A DNA stretch of 5,703 nucleotides, taken from Bacteroidia bacterium. Its GTDB lineage: Bacteria; Bacteroidota; Bacteroidia; SpSt-205. Made by a program: the position numbers and the translations under genes. The stretch is from NCBI GenBank assembly GCA_025060275.1, contig JANXCJ010000127.1, forward strand, positions 1 through 5,703, in the 5' to 3' direction. The notes below the pieces were generated by a model that ran no database searches, had not been told where the DNA came from, and saw only the letters and a program-made list of their open reading frames with translations. Shown here in pieces: positions 5,394-5,703 of this stretch (its first letter is position 1; the number at the start of each line of letters is the position of its first letter).

Positions 5394-5703
5394 GATGGTG
5401 GGAATGGCTCTGGGAAACTTCTTGGTATAAGATAACATTAGGGCGCTGGCTTGGTGCTGCACTCCTACTCATGGGGGGCTATTTCATAGCTCGCCTACTC
5501 GCACGCGGACTGAGTCATCTGCTCTACCTCACCTTAGGAAAGACAAGGCAAGATATTACTTTCTCAGAACTCCATCGCCTCATGCGTTCTGCATGGCTCT
5601 TTCCTTTTCTTCTGATTGTGCTTTACACGGTAGGGCATATACTTCACTTCTTCCATCTTTCCCTTCAGGGTATTAGCTGGATACAGCGTGTATTTGAAGC
5701 TCT
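5390..5703 (+). CDS. Probable mechanosensitive (MscS-family) channel, N-terminal part (3' truncated)
   Basis: An open frame starts with an ATG overlapping the pyrH stop (ATGA) and runs to the window edge, giving 104 whole codons. It begins MRWWEWLWETSWYKITLGRW, then has a hydrophobic segment (about 20-40, including GAALLLMGGYFIARLLARG). A polar stretch LGKTRQDITFSELHRLMRS follows (about 50-68), and then a second hydrophobic segment (about 69-92). The basic 'KTRqDi' loop followed by a short helix and another membrane helix resembles the N-terminal region of MscS-type channels in Bacteroidota, which release solutes under osmotic downshock. The diagnostic pore helix and beta domain lie beyond the window, so the family is a tentative call. 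The ATGA overlap makes it part of the tsf-pyrH transcript. The frame is real on the basis of tight coupling and a coherent membrane-protein composition. Confidence 0.6.
   Translation, partial: MRWWEWLWETSWYKITLGRWLGAALLLMGGYFIARLLARGLSHLLYLTLGKTRQDITFSELHRLMRSAWLFPFLLIVLYTVGHILHFFHLSLQGISWIQRVFEA

Noticed and set aside
1..5703. CRISPR array, tRNA/rRNA gene, insertion sequence, riboswitch or phage gene.
   Set aside because: Reading both strands showed no regular direct repeats, no tRNA-like cloverleaf, no transposase-like frame and no long leader that could hold a riboswitch. Coding sequence fills nearly the whole window.

Overview
The window reads as chromosomal DNA of a Bacteroidota (Bacteroidetes) bacterium. 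Three things suggest this. A DUF420 membrane gene is followed directly by a small secreted or membrane protein starting its mature part with QCAMC, a pairing I know from that phylum. The starts mostly lack Shine-Dalgarno sequences. A perfect TAnnTTTG element, the Bacteroidota -7 promoter motif, lies just before tsf. Species cannot be named from this, and proteins such as TsaB look divergent, so an uncultured or deep lineage is possible.

Layout. (1) Bases 1-98 hold the last 31 codons of a plus-strand gene whose ending looks like the C-terminus of a CHAT-domain (caspase-like) protein. (2) Bases 166-2280, minus strand and convergent with the first gene, encode an exported penicillin/acyl-homoserine-lactone acylase (peptidase S45, Ntn-hydrolase) with the autoprocessing Gly-Ser site and catalytic residues in place. 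(3) A 102-base divergent gap separates it from a tight plus-strand run: a DUF420 (CtaM/YozB-like) membrane protein (2383-2931), a small CxxC membrane protein (2934-3194) and tsaB (3133-3786). The tsaB gene starts at GTG inside the end of the small gene, giving a 62-base overlap. (4) After a 51-base gap carrying the promoter motif come tsf (3838-4680), pyrH (4677-5393) and the N-terminal part of a probable MscS-family channel (5390 to the window end). These three are joined by two ATGA stop/start overlaps.

Function. The plus-strand genes are mostly housekeeping: tRNA t6A modification (TsaB), EF-Tu recycling (EF-Ts) and UMP phosphorylation (PyrH). The DUF420/CxxC pair probably belongs to respiratory oxidase maturation. 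The acylase and the CHAT-protein tail are more accessory, and the acylase substrate cannot be read from the sequence. I see no mobile element, CRISPR array, RNA gene or phage gene, and no convincing undescribed multi-gene system. The most interesting items are the DUF420/CxxC pair, the long tsaB overlap, the likely leaderless tsf promoter and the quorum-quenching-type acylase.
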